In this document: in pieces, positions 25,257 through 34,078 of the stretch | How positions within the stretch are numbered: position 1 is the stretch's first letter | Layout of the letters: each line of letters begins with the position of its first letter | Assembly (NCBI RefSeq): GCF_004799685.1 | Contig: NZ_CP031311.1 | Location: 310,001-374,000 of the forward strand | From: Halobellus limi | GTDB lineage: Archaea; Halobacteriota; Halobacteria; Halobacteriales; Haloferacaceae | Length of the DNA stretch: 64,000 bases | Reading direction: 5' to 3' | Notes under the pieces: model-generated | Database searches by the model: none | What the model saw: the letters and a program-made list of their open reading frames with translations, nothing else | What the model was told of the DNA's origin: nothing | Made by a program: the position numbers and the translations under genes

Positions 25257-25838
25257 TCACGCGGCCGCCGCGGCGTCGCTGCGGACGACGCCGACGGCCG
25301 CCGCGATCTTCACGGCCTCGAAGGGGACGAACGCCAGCGCGCTCACCGCGAACGCCTCGACGAGACCGACGTTCTGGACGAGTGCGAACCCGACCGTGCC
25401 GAGCGCGTAGATCACGACCGTCCCGGCGAGCATCCCGCCGACCAGCCGGGGGGTACCGACCGCCTTCGGGTCGCTCAGGCCGTCGAACCCGTGGACGGCG
25501 GCGCCGACCAGCGCCGCGGCGAACGGGTACGACCAGAGGTAGCCCGCGGTGTACCCGACGAGCGGACCGAACCCGGCGGAGCCGCCGGCGAAGATCGGCG
25601 CCCCCGCGGCGCCGGCGACCAGGTAGAACGCCATCGACGCGCCGCCCCAGACCGGCCCCAGGAACACCCCCGCGAGGAAGACGCCGAGCACTTGGAGACT
25701 CACCGGGACCGGCGAGATCGGATTCGGGAACGATACGTACGCGAACGCGCCGGTGAGCGCCGCGAACAACGCCGCACGCGCGACGTTGCCGACGACGTCC
25801 TCGCCGACGAGTTCGACCGACTGCGTCTCTGCGGACAT
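25257..25838 (-). CDS. bioY: biotin ECF substrate-binding subunit BioY
   Basis: 193-aa S component with six helices. Family features include 'ALTGAFAYVSFPNPISPVPV', 'SLQVLGVFLAGVFLGPVWGG', 'YLVAGAAGAPIFAGGSAG' and the late 'FVPFEAVKIAAAV'. It binds biotin in the membrane and docks onto BioMN. First gene of a three-gene operon (bioY-bioM-bioN; 60-nt and -7-nt gaps). Just upstream, 14 nt from the ATG, is a BirA-type inverted repeat, so biotin-protein ligase probably represses this operon when biotin is plentiful. Confidence 0.93.
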   Translation of the reverse strand: MSAETQSVELVGEDVVGNVARAALFAALTGAFAYVSFPNPISPVPVSLQVLGVFLAGVFLGPVWGGASMAFYLVAGAAGAPIFAGGSAGFGPLVGYTAGYLWSYPFAAALVGAAVHGFDGLSDPKAVGTPRLVGGMLAGTVVIYALGTVGFALVQNVGLVEAFAVSALAFVPFEAVKIAAAVGVVRSDAAAAA

Positions 25839-25851
25839 ACCTTCCCTCGTC

Positions 25852-25883
25852 TCGTAAACCCAAATGAATACTTCGGTTTACGA
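25852..25883. promoter_or_regulatory. BirA-type operator before bioY
   Basis: TCGTAAACC-N14-GGTTTACGA is a perfect 9-bp inverted repeat. It matches the known BirA recognition pattern, TTGTAAACC-N14-16-GGTTTACAA, at all but one base per arm. The spacer holds the AT-rich TATA candidate AAGTATTCATTT of bioY (minus strand), so binding would cover the promoter. Its other end is 39 nt before the facing gene at 25923, so it could also touch that promoter. The regulator, a BirA with a DNA-binding domain, is not in this window. Confidence 0.85.
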
Positions 25884-25922
25884 TGGCAATCTTTGTACGT
25901 CCGCGGACCCTATCTCTCCCCG

Positions 25923-26657
25923 ATGGACGAGAAGACGGCCGAACTCCGGGACCTCTTCGTGGAGACGACCGGCGAGGAGACCGTGACCGAGTCGCAGTCG
26001 GCGCCGCGCGGTTCCCTCGGGAGCGACCGCGACGACGCGGCCGTCGACGAGCGGTTGACGGCCATCGTCGAGGAGATGCGCGACCGCTACGCGTTCGCGT
26101 CGTCGCTATCGGTCCCCGACCTTCGACGGGTCGTCCGCGCGTTCTTCGACCCCGACGCCGTGGCCGCGGACGCCGAGTCGTGGTCGGCCGAGGCCGACGC
26201 CGCGCTCGCGGAGTCGCTCGCCGCCGACGTCGCCGCCGAGGAGGTCTTCCGCGCCCGGATGGACCTCCACCTCGTCGCCGACGCGGACCGGGACGGGCCC
26301 GTTCCGTACGACCGGCTCCGCCGGCGCGTTCTGGAATCCACCGAGGACAGTCTCGGCCCCGTCCGAGACGACCTCGACGAGGACGCGCTCGCGACCGAAC
26401 TCGCAGCGGAGGCTGACGACGAACTCGCTGCGGCGGCCGACGAAGAGACCGCCGCAGAACTCGACCCCGAAGCGGTCCGCCGATCCCGACGCGTCGTCGA
26501 GGCCGACCTCGCCTCCCGACGGGTGAACCACCGCTTCCGCGACGCCTTCGCCGACCTGCTGACCGACGCGGACCTGTCGACCCGTCTCGCGACCGATGCC
26601 CGCCGCGACGGGCTGAAAGAGGCCACCGAGGACATCGAGACGGACGTGTCGCTGTAG
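25923..26657 (+). CDS. conserved haloarchaeal protein upstream of mcm
   Basis: 244 aa, highly acidic and predicted largely helical, with no membrane segment and no metal motif. The C-terminal two thirds alternate acidic helices ('LATELAAEADDELAAAADEE'), and a conserved-looking core spans about residues 40-110 ('RLTAIVEEMRDRYAFASSLS'). Homologues sit beside mcm in haloarchaea; I recall one as 'conditioned medium-induced protein 4', but cannot confirm it from sequence. Possibly transcribed from the same intergenic region as bioY. Function unknown. Confidence 0.75.
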   Translation: MDEKTAELRDLFVETTGEETVTESQSAPRGSLGSDRDDAAVDERLTAIVEEMRDRYAFASSLSVPDLRRVVRAFFDPDAVAADAESWSAEADAALAESLAADVAAEEVFRARMDLHLVADADRDGPVPYDRLRRRVLESTEDSLGPVRDDLDEDALATELAAEADDELAAAADEETAAELDPEAVRRSRRVVEADLASRRVNHRFRDAFADLLTDADLSTRLATDARRDGLKEATEDIETDVSL

Positions 26658-26776
26658 GGGTTCGAGCGGAGCCTGGGGGGCCGGTTTTTCCTGGACTGAC
26701 ACCGGTCGGCGACGCCCGACTACTTTCGCTCCTCTTGGCGAAGACTCTTACCCGAGGGGGCCCCTACTCCGGTGCG

Positions 26777-29700
26777 ATGGCCCAGGCCCCCCAGGACTCC
26801 CGCGACCTCACCGATCGGTTCATCCAGTTCTATCGGAAGTACTACCGCGACGAGATCGGCACGCTCGCGCAGAAGTACCCGAACGAACAGCGCTCGCTGT
26901 ACGTCGACTACGAGGACCTCTACAAGTTCGACGCGGAGTTGGCCGAGGACTACAAGCAGAAGCCCGACCAGATGCGGGAGTACGCCGAGGAGGCGCTGCG
27001 GCTCTACGACCTGCCGGCCGACGTCAAACTCGGCCGCGCGCACGTCCGCCTCTCGAACCTCCCCGAGACGGTCGACATTCGCGGCATCCGCGTCCACGAC
27101 GACCACATCGGTCGGATGATCGCCGTCCAGGGGATCGTCCGGAAGGCCACGGACGTCCGGCCGAAGATCACCGAGGCGGCCTTCGAGTGCCAGCGCTGCG
27201 GGACGATGACCTACATCCCCCAGTCGGACAGCGGCTTCCAGGAACCCCACGAGTGTCAGGGGTGTGAGCGCCAGGGGCCGTTCCACGTCGACTTCGACCA
27301 GTCCGAGTTCGTCGACGCCCAGAAGGTGCGCGTCCAGGAGAGCCCCGAGGGCCTGCGGGGCGGCGAGACGCCACAGAGCATCGACGTCGACCTCGAAGAC
27401 GACGTCACCGGCCGGGTGACCGCCGGCGACCACGTCACCGTGACGGGCGTCCTCCACATCGAACAGCAGACCTCCGGCAACGAGAAGACGGCCATCTTCG
27501 ACCTCTACATGGACGGGGTCGCCGTCGAGATCGAAGACGAGGAGTTCGAGGACATGGACATCACCGACGAGGACGTCGCCGAGATCGTCGACCTCTCGAA
27601 CGAGCCCGACATCTACGAGAAGATGGTCGCCTCCGTCGCTCCGTCGATCTACGGGTACGAACAGGAGAAACTCGCGATGATCCTGCAACTGTTCTCGGGC
27701 GTGACCAAGCACCTCCCCGACGGCTCGCGGATCCGCGGCGACCTGCACATGCTCTTGATCGGGGACCCCGGAACCGGAAAGTGCGTCGACGGGGATACAC
27801 TCGTAACGCTTTCGGACGAATCCGAGATTCCGATTCGGGAGTTGGTAGAGAACAATCTCGACGATCCGAAGTCGATTGACGACGGCGTATGGGACGCCGT
27901 CGACTTCGAGGTACCATCGATGGCCCCCGACGGCTCGCTCACAACCCAGCGGGCGACGAAGGTCTGGAAGCGCGAAGCGCCGGAGAAGATGTATCGGATC
28001 CGGACCGCGAGCGGGAAGGAACTGACTGCGACCCCGTCGCATCCGTTATTTGTCGTACGCGATGGACGGCCGGACGCAGTCGTCGCAGACGATCTCCGAG
28101 TCGGACAACCCGTCGCGGTCCCGAATACAAACGGCGATCGCGAGAACGGATTCGGTGTCGAAACGGCGGAACGCAGGCGAAGTGTCGTCCCGGACGGCGG
28201 CATCTCGACGGACCGAATTACGTCGATCGAAGCACTCCCTCCGAAAGATGACTGGGTGTACGACCTCGAAGTCGCGGGAACGCACTCGTATCTTTCCAAC
28301 AATATCGTCTCTCACAACTCCGCGATGCTTCAATACATACGCAATATCGCACCCCGATCCGTCTACACCTCCGGGAAAGGCAGTTCCTCGGCCGGTCTCA
28401 CGGCGGCGGCCGTCCGCGACGACTTCGGCGACGGCCAGCAGTGGACGCTCGAAGCCGGTGCGCTCGTGCTGGCCGACAAGGGGATCGCGGCTGTGGACGA
28501 ATTGGACAAGATGAGGTGCGTGACTGGAGACACGCTCGTCCACACGACAGACGGAATCCGGCCGATCCGCGAGCTCGCACACGAAGCTGCGCTCTCGGGA
28601 GCCATTGAGCCATTGTCGAACGGGCGGACGATCCGCGACGACGTCGCTGACGTCTGGACGCTCGCAGAGGACGGGACACTCGTCACACGGCCCGTTATCG
28701 CAGTCCACGAGTACGACGCTCCTGACACGCTCTACGAAGTGACACTCGAATCCGGGGAAGCAGTATCGGCTACTTCGGATCACCCCTTCTTCGTCTTCGA
28801 GGGCGGTGAGCGAGCCGAGAAAGCCACTGGGGAACTTGAGCCCGGCGATTGGGTGTACGTGCCCGAGGCCGTTCGGGAAACGGCGACTGACGGTGGTACG
28901 GCATCGGTTACGACTCCAGAAACGGTCGGGGGCGAGTCCGGAGCTACGGCGAGTCTCCCACCGACAAAGGGTGCGATACTAGGGTATCTCGCCGGCGACG
29001 GCAACGTTTACAGCAACGAATCCGAAGGAAGTCACGGGATCCGGTTTACGAACAAGGAAGAACAACTCCTGAGTCACTTCGAATCCGTCTGTCGAACGGC
29101 GTACGGCAAAGAAGCGGTTCGTCACCCCAGTGAACAGCGAGATGACGGGGTCGAAACCGTCCGACTCCACGGAAAAGAGTATGTTGACGATCTCCTTGAA
29201 TCCGGCCTGAACCTCGAAACGTACGAAAACAAACGTGTTCCGGTCGAAGTCACTCGGGGCGGTCGCGACACGAAAGCCGCCTTCATCCGAGCCCTCGCCG
29301 ATTCGGAGGCGACCGTGGACGTACGGTCGGTCAAGATCCACTCCAGCAGTTACGACCTGCTGCTAGGGACGAAAATGCTCCTCTCGGAGTTCGGAATCCG
29401 CAGTCAGATACAGACCCGCTCGTACGCGAACAAGCGTGACCTCTATATTCTGGCGATTACTGCGGCAGATTCCTTGGAGGCGTACAACCGCGAAATCGGA
29501 TTCACACTCGACAGAAAGCAGTCGGCGTTGAACGAGGCAGCCGAACGGACGACTGGAGACAGAGCGATTATCGATGTCCTCCCGGAGATCGGGGACCGAC
29601 TCCAGCGACTCCGAGAGTCGCTTCGACTTTATCAGTCCGAGTGCGGGCTCAACGATGCCACGTATTGCAATTTCGAGAACGGCGATGCCAACCCATCGCT

Positions 29701-31357
29701 TCATCGGGCTAGACGGATTGTCACCCGATTCACGGAACGCCGGCACCAGGCCTACGCTGACTTGGAACTCCTTGATGGGTCCCCGTCGTGGACGGTTTTG
29801 AACGTTCTCCGTGAGGAGTATCACGTCTCACAGCGAGAACTCGCCGAAGAAACAGCGTACACGCAGCAACAGATCTCTCGTCTCTGGGAGCAAAACAATG
29901 CGCTCCGGCGAACCGTCACAAACCGGTTCCGAAGCATCCTGAAACGCGTCTCGAATACAAATATATCTGGCATTTCCGAGCTTGTCGAGGCTGACGTTCG
30001 GTGGCGGCGGGTCAAGTCTGTCAAGCCGACAGTTCCGTCTTCAGGCGACGACAGGATCCCGGTTTTGGAGCGTCAGTTAGCCGATGAGATCGGTTGCGAT
30101 CGTGATCACGCCCGGGAGTCCGCTCGGATGCTACTCGCTACGGAGCCGACAGCCGAATCGTGGGACGAACTCCGCTGCGAACTCGAACGGCACGGCGTTT
30201 CGTTCCAGCGGCTCGCTGAGCAGTTAGACGTTGCAGGATCGACTGTCTCTCGATGGTTCTCGGGAACGGTTGATGTCGACAACTTCGAGGAAGTGCGACG
30301 TGCCGCATTCGAGTTGATCGAAGCGGTTCGAGCGCGGATCGCGTCGATTCACGACGAAATCGAGAGCCGGAATCGGTCACCAAAAGTGTACGATCTCACG
30401 GTCCAAGGAACGCACAACTTCGTCGCGAACGGAATGGTTGTCCACAACTCAGAGGACCGCTCTGCAATGCACGAAGCGCTGGAACAGCAATCGATTTCCG
30501 TATCAAAGGCCGGCATCAACGCCACCCTGAAATCCCGGTGTTCGCTGCTCGGAGCGGCCAATCCGAAGTACGGCCGATTCGACCAGTACGAGCCGATCGG
30601 CGAGCAGATCGATCTCGAACCCGCGCTCATCTCCCGCTTCGATCTGATCTTCACGGTCACGGACAACCCCGACCCCGAGACCGACGCCGAACTCGCAGAA
30701 CACATCATCAACACGAACTACGCGGGCGAGCTCAACACCCAGAAGTCGAAGGTCCCCAGTTCGGAGTTCACCGACGGGGAGGTCGAGAGCGCGACCGAGG
30801 AAGTGACACCCGAGATCGACGCCGAACTCCTGCGGAAGTACATCGCCTACGCGAAGCGCAACTGCTACCCGACGATGACCGACGAGGCCAAGGAGGTCAT
30901 CCGGGACTTCTACGTCGACTTCCGGGCGAAGGGGGCCGACGATGACGCCCCCGTCCCGGTGACGGCGCGGAAACTGGAAGCGCTGGTCCGGCTCTCGGAG
31001 GCCTCCGCGCGGCTCCGGCTCTCGGATACGGTCGAACGCGAGGACGCCGTCCGCGTCACCGAGATCGTCGAGTCCTGTCTCCGGGACATCGGAATGGACC
31101 CCGAAACGGGAGAGTTCGACGCCGACATCGTCGAGACCGGTACCTCGAAGAACCAGCGCGACCGCATCAAGGACATCAAGCACCTGATCGAGGAGCTCGA
31201 AGACGAGTACGAGGAGGGCGCGCCGGTCGAGCAGGTCATCGAACGGGCGGGCACGGATCTCGGCTTGGAGGAGACGAAGGCCGAAGACGAGATCGAGAAC
31301 CTCAAGCGGAAGGGAGAGCTCTACGAACCGCGACAGAGTTACCTCCGGACGACGTAA
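26777..31357 (+). CDS. mcm: MCM replicative helicase containing two inteins
   Basis: 1526-aa precursor. Removal of inteins at residues 336-514 and 581-1224 leaves a 703-aa MCM, the usual haloarchaeal size. The extein has the N-terminal OB/zinc part ('CQRCGTMTYIPQ', 'CQGCERQG'), Walker A 'GDPGTGK|S' split by intein 1 after Lys335, Walker B 'ADKGIAAVDELDKM' with intein 2 placed after the following Arg, and the arginine finger 'LISRFDLIF'. It unwinds DNA at the replication fork. The ATG at 26777 (MAQAPQDSRDL) is preferred to one 14 codons upstream. The next gene's start overlaps its stop (TAATG). Codons flanking the inteins are AT-rich compared with the rest. Confidence 0.97.
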   Translation: MAQAPQDSRDLTDRFIQFYRKYYRDEIGTLAQKYPNEQRSLYVDYEDLYKFDAELAEDYKQKPDQMREYAEEALRLYDLPADVKLGRAHVRLSNLPETVDIRGIRVHDDHIGRMIAVQGIVRKATDVRPKITEAAFECQRCGTMTYIPQSDSGFQEPHECQGCERQGPFHVDFDQSEFVDAQKVRVQESPEGLRGGETPQSIDVDLEDDVTGRVTAGDHVTVTGVLHIEQQTSGNEKTAIFDLYMDGVAVEIEDEEFEDMDITDEDVAEIVDLSNEPDIYEKMVASVAPSIYGYEQEKLAMILQLFSGVTKHLPDGSRIRGDLHMLLIGDPGTGKCVDGDTLVTLSDESEIPIRELVENNLDDPKSIDDGVWDAVDFEVPSMAPDGSLTTQRATKVWKREAPEKMYRIRTASGKELTATPSHPLFVVRDGRPDAVVADDLRVGQPVAVPNTNGDRENGFGVETAERRRSVVPDGGISTDRITSIEALPPKDDWVYDLEVAGTHSYLSNNIVSHNSAMLQYIRNIAPRSVYTSGKGSSSAGLTAAAVRDDFGDGQQWTLEAGALVLADKGIAAVDELDKMRCVTGDTLVHTTDGIRPIRELAHEAALSGAIEPLSNGRTIRDDVADVWTLAEDGTLVTRPVIAVHEYDAPDTLYEVTLESGEAVSATSDHPFFVFEGGERAEKATGELEPGDWVYVPEAVRETATDGGTASVTTPETVGGESGATASLPPTKGAILGYLAGDGNVYSNESEGSHGIRFTNKEEQLLSHFESVCRTAYGKEAVRHPSEQRDDGVETVRLHGKEYVDDLLESGLNLETYENKRVPVEVTRGGRDTKAAFIRALADSEATVDVRSVKIHSSSYDLLLGTKMLLSEFGIRSQIQTRSYANKRDLYILAITAADSLEAYNREIGFTLDRKQSALNEAAERTTGDRAIIDVLPEIGDRLQRLRESLRLYQSECGLNDATYCNFENGDANPSLHRARRIVTRFTERRHQAYADLELLDGSPSWTVLNVLREEYHVSQRELAEETAYTQQQISRLWEQNNALRRTVTNRFRSILKRVSNTNISGISELVEADVRWRRVKSVKPTVPSSGDDRIPVLERQLADEIGCDRDHARESARMLLATEPTAESWDELRCELERHGVSFQRLAEQLDVAGSTVSRWFSGTVDVDNFEEVRRAAFELIEAVRARIASIHDEIESRNRSPKVYDLTVQGTHNFVANGMVVHNSEDRSAMHEALEQQSISVSKAGINATLKSRCSLLGAANPKYGRFDQYEPIGEQIDLEPALISRFDLIFTVTDNPDPETDAELAEHIINTNYAGELNTQKSKVPSSEFTDGEVESATEEVTPEIDAELLRKYIAYAKRNCYPTMTDEAKEVIRDFYVDFRAKGADDDAPVPVTARKLEALVRLSEASARLRLSDTVEREDAVRVTEIVESCLRDIGMDPETGEFDADIVETGTSKNQRDRIKDIKHLIEELEDEYEEGAPVEQVIERAGTDLGLEETKAEDEIENLKRKGELYEPRQSYLRTT
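27782..28318 (+). other. MCM intein 1 (mini-intein, 179 aa)
   Basis: Inserted after the Walker A Lys, between K335 and S515. It begins with Cys in 'CVDGDTLVTLSDES' (block A), has block B 'ELTATPSHPLFV' (TxxH), block F 'YDLEVAGTHSYLSNN' and ends 'IVSHN' followed by Ser, so the splicing residues Cys1, His-Asn and Ser+1 are all present. It lacks any LAGLIDADG endonuclease, making it a 179-aa mini-intein. Base composition is clearly lower in GC than the extein (codons such as gta, tca, aat). Confidence 0.95.
28517..30448 (+). other. MCM intein 2 with LAGLIDADG and HTH segments
   Basis: 644 aa between Arg580 and Ser1225. Block A is 'CVTGDTLVHTTDG', block B 'AVSATSDHPFFV', block F 'YDLTVQGTHNFVANG', and it ends 'VVHN' followed by Ser: all splicing residues present. 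Block C 'GYLAGDGNV' (about intein residue 155) and block E 'IRALADSEATV' (about 257) form a LAGLIDADG homing endonuclease. After it are three Cro/XRE-like helix-turn-helix segments (about intein residues 363-391, 428-460 and 556-585), e.g. 'SQRELAEETAYTQQQISRLW' and 'FQRLAEQLDVAGSTVSRWFS'. This is longer than most inteins and may help DNA target binding. Confidence 0.95.
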
Positions 31358-31641
31358 TGGACCGAATATCCGCGCTCCGGAACGTCGAGGAGGCGCTGCG
31401 GGACTTCGAGGCCGGCGAGTCGGACCTCGCGGCGACCGAACAGCGCGTCGTGACGATCCTCCGGACGTACGCGACCGACTTCGAGGGCGAGGAGGGCCTC
31501 CGGGCGTACCAGGCGACCGGCGACGGCCGCGCGCACGGCCTGGTCGTCGTCGCCGAGAGCGAGAGCGAGGCTCGCGAGCGCATCGCCGACCTGCTGGGCG
31601 AGGCACCGTCGGCGCTCGACGTCGACATCTCGCCGGTGTGA
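31357..31641 (+). CDS. conserved 94-aa haloarchaeal protein after mcm
   Basis: 94 aa, two-part chain: a helical acidic first half ('ALRNVEEALRDFEAGESDL') and a beta-containing second half ('GLVVVAESESEARERIADLL'). Its ATG shares a base with the mcm stop codon (TAATG), indicating coupled translation, so it is likely made with MCM. No enzyme motif. Haloarchaea-specific as far as I recognise; role unknown, possibly related to replication by context. Confidence 0.82.
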   Translation: MDRISALRNVEEALRDFEAGESDLAATEQRVVTILRTYATDFEGEEGLRAYQATGDGRAHGLVVVAESESEARERIADLLGEAPSALDVDISPV

Positions 31642-31753
31642 TCCGATTCCGGCTCGGCCGGTGTAAGTCGCCTTCGTGGATATCCCGCCGGCGTGTGTCG
31701 GTTTCGCCGGTGTAGATGGATTTTTATCCCGTCCCGGAAACCTGGGCGTAGCC

Positions 31754-32092
31754 GTGTTGTTGGTGGTGACGTACTCGCGTCGGGCGCGCGAGACGCTGCG
31801 AAACGCCTGCCGGGCGCACGAGGAGACCGTCGTCAGGCAGTTCGGCCGCGCCGCGCTCCTGCGGGAGACGGAGTACGGCGCGTTTCTGGCGTGTCGGCTC
31901 CGCGAGCGACACGCCGCCGACGTGCAGGTCGAGCGGACCGAACCGTTCAACGAGTTCGCCGACGCGCCCGACGCCGTCCGGGAAGCCGCGGCCGCCTACG
32001 AGGCGCGGGAGTCGCCGAGCACGCCGTACGACCGGTTCGCGGCCGGCACCGACCACCCGAACTCCGACGCGATGCGAGAGCGGGAGCTGTGA
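31754..32092 (+). CDS. conserved 112-aa haloarchaeal protein
   Basis: 112 aa. The GTG at 31754 (MLLVVTYSRRARETLRN after the initiator change) lies 26-30 nt after the TATA-like GGATTTTTATCCC (about 31718-31730), so it is the likely leaderless start, and the upstream open frame is not coding. The short N-terminal hydrophobic strand is followed by 'LRNACRAHEETVVRQFG', 'LRETEYGAFLACRLRERH' and an acidic end. No known motif. Its stop overlaps the next gene's start (GTGA), so the two are coupled. Confidence 0.75.
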   Translation: MLLVVTYSRRARETLRNACRAHEETVVRQFGRAALLRETEYGAFLACRLRERHAADVQVERTEPFNEFADAPDAVREAAAAYEARESPSTPYDRFAAGTDHPNSDAMREREL

Positions 32093-33006
32093 CCGGCGAC
32101 GTCGCAGAGCGGGACTTCGTGATCCGGCTCCCGGACGGAACCACGGAGGACGGCCCGATCGCCGACCTCCGCGGCGCGGACGCCTCGGTGGTCCCGACCC
32201 CCTCCCAGCTTCGACGGGCGATCTGCGGTGGATGTCCGGGCCCGTCTGACGCTCCCATCGTCCACGCGCCGGCCCCCGGTCGGGCTCACGTCCACGTCGC
32301 ACGACTCGCCGCTGAGACGACCGTTCGCATACGCCCCGCGCTCGCCGCCGTCGCCGCCGCTCACGGAGTCGAGACGCCGCACGACGACGACCTGGCCGAC
32401 GCGATCGGATCGCTTCGATCGCTCCCGCCCGCGCCCGTCGCTGACGCCGATCTGCGAAATGCGCGGCGCCGCGCCGCCGAGGCGGGGGCGGAGACGGAGC
32501 GACTCAGAGAGCGGGTCGCCACCGTCCGCGGGCGGCTGACCGCGCTCCGCGACGGTGCCGCCGGGGACGACGAGGCGTTGACCGCCGCGGAGGCGTCGCT
32601 GTCGGAACCGACCCGGCGGCTCTCGGAGGTGGCGACAGAACGCGTCGCCGCAGCCCAGCGGTTGGCACTCCTCGAAGAGCGCGCGCGACGCGCCCGCGAC
32701 CGGCGGGAGGCCCGACTGCGACTCGAAGACCGGATCGGGAACCTCGAACGGGCGGTCCGGGCCGCCCGCGTCGACGCCGTCGCGGACGACTTCCGCGACG
32801 CTCGCCGGGCGCTCGCGGCTCTGAACCGAGACGTAGACGGCGACACCGCCGTCTTCGAGGCGACGTCCGAACTCCTCGATGCACTGGCCGTCGTCCGGGT
32901 GGCCCCCATCCGCGCGCCCATCGTCGTCGACCCCGAGGTTGCCGCCGCCTTCGGCGGCCCTCGGCGGGCGTTCGAGGCGCTCGACGCCCCGCTGGTGATC
33001 CGATAG
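32089..33006 (+). CDS. coiled-coil haloarchaeal protein
   Basis: 305 aa. Residues about 130-260 are arginine- and alanine-rich with long stretches of helix ('RRRAAEAGAETERLRERVAT'), predicted to form a coiled coil. An N-terminal beta-rich domain contains 'CGGCPGPSD' (CGGC), and the C-terminal 45 residues form a small domain ('FEALDAPLVIR'). The GTG start overlaps the previous stop. Unusually basic for this organism. It may be a structural or scaffolding partner in the mcm-downstream group; no function is proposed. Confidence 0.75.
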   Translation: MTGDVAERDFVIRLPDGTTEDGPIADLRGADASVVPTPSQLRRAICGGCPGPSDAPIVHAPAPGRAHVHVARLAAETTVRIRPALAAVAAAHGVETPHDDDLADAIGSLRSLPPAPVADADLRNARRRAAEAGAETERLRERVATVRGRLTALRDGAAGDDEALTAAEASLSEPTRRLSEVATERVAAAQRLALLEERARRARDRREARLRLEDRIGNLERAVRAARVDAVADDFRDARRALAALNRDVDGDTAVFEATSELLDALAVVRVAPIRAPIVVDPEVAAAFGGPRRAFEALDAPLVIR

Positions 33007-33073
33007 GCCGCGGCGTCTGATGGGGCGGCCTCCGGCCCGACGGTTTATGTACTAACGCGGGACCAGAGCCGGC

Positions 33074-34078
33074 GTGCAAACCGCTTTCGACGACGCTAAC
33101 CCGACCGCCGAACCGCCCTCGTCTGCCGATCCGACCTCGGCCGCCGCCGACCCGACTGCCGAACCGGTCCCGCCCGCCGACGAGCCGCTGGAGACGAGCG
33201 TCACGACGACGTCCCTCTCTGGCGTGACGCTCGTGCAGGTCGAGCTTCGCAGCACCGTCGACGCCGACCTGCGCGTCCGGGTCGCGAACGACCTCGACGG
33301 TCCCGTCCTCCCGCCGCGTCGGGAGGGCGTCCCCGTCGCCGGCTGGGACGCCGACGGCTTCCGTGGAGTCGTTCCCGGGTCCGGACGCCTCGGCGTCGGC
33401 TACGCGTGTCCGGTCTCGACGCCCGACGAGGGGTCGCCCGTCGGTTCCGACCCCGCTCGCGAGTCGCCCGCGACGGTGGACGGTACCGACGCGGTCTCGG
33501 TCGAACTGCTCGGCCCCGTCGACGGAACGGACTCGCCGTCGGCTCCCGTCGCGACGGCGATCCGGTCGCTCGGACGGGCCGCGCCGCCCGCCGACGCGGT
33601 GCCCGACGGCGCTGGTGCCGGCTCGTTCGGGACCACCGCGGGCGATGCGACGGACCCATCGATCGGTGCCGACGCGCTCCCCGCGGCGGTCGAAGAGTGG
33701 CTCGACGCGGTCGAATCCCGCGTGCAGCGCGCCGAACGGTTGACGGACGCCTCGGCCGCGGAGGCGACGGCGGTGCTCGTCGACTCCGGCGGCGTCGACC
33801 CGCTCGCGGGGCTCCCCGACGCGGTCGCCGCCGACGAGTCCGCGCTACGGACCGTCGCAAGCCGGGCGTCTGCGATCGCTGAACGCGCGGCGGCGACGGA
33901 CGCTCGCCCGGTGGTCTCCTCGCTGTCGGCGGCCGCAGAGAGAAGGGGTCTCGACGACGGGACGTCGCCGAGTGGCGATCGATTCGCCGATCTCCCCTCG
34001 GACGGAGACCAGTCCGCCGATCTCTCCTCGCCCGAAGACCAGTCTGCCGACCCCCTCTCGACCGGGGCCGACCGATGA
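33074..34078 (+). CDS. haloarchaeal protein with conserved N-terminal domain and disordered tail
   Basis: 334 aa starting at GTG 33074. A low-complexity proline/alanine leader (residues 1-40) precedes a compact beta domain, residues about 40-115 ('TLVQVELRSTVDADLRVRVA', 'GYACPVSTPDEGSPVGS'), then helical segments and a short repeat near the end (ADLPSDGDQ, ADLSSPEDQ, ADPLSTGA). No enzyme motif is visible. The stop overlaps the start of the MinD-like gene (ATGA). Probably acts with that ATPase; function unknown. Confidence 0.72.
   Translation: MQTAFDDANPTAEPPSSADPTSAAADPTAEPVPPADEPLETSVTTTSLSGVTLVQVELRSTVDADLRVRVANDLDGPVLPPRREGVPVAGWDADGFRGVVPGSGRLGVGYACPVSTPDEGSPVGSDPARESPATVDGTDAVSVELLGPVDGTDSPSAPVATAIRSLGRAAPPADAVPDGAGAGSFGTTAGDATDPSIGADALPAAVEEWLDAVESRVQRAERLTDASAAEATAVLVDSGGVDPLAGLPDAVAADESALRTVASRASAIAERAAATDARPVVSSLSAAAERRGLDDGTSPSGDRFADLPSDGDQSADLSSPEDQSADPLSTGADR

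Noticed and set aside
25059-25922. Upstream extension of the + frame of the gene at 25923
   Set aside because: Covers bioM, bioY and the BirA-type site on the other strand; the ATG at 25923 is the first sensible start.
27782-30448. Inteins considered as transferred separate genes or frameshift
   Set aside because: The frame is continuous with the extein and both ends carry the splicing residues.
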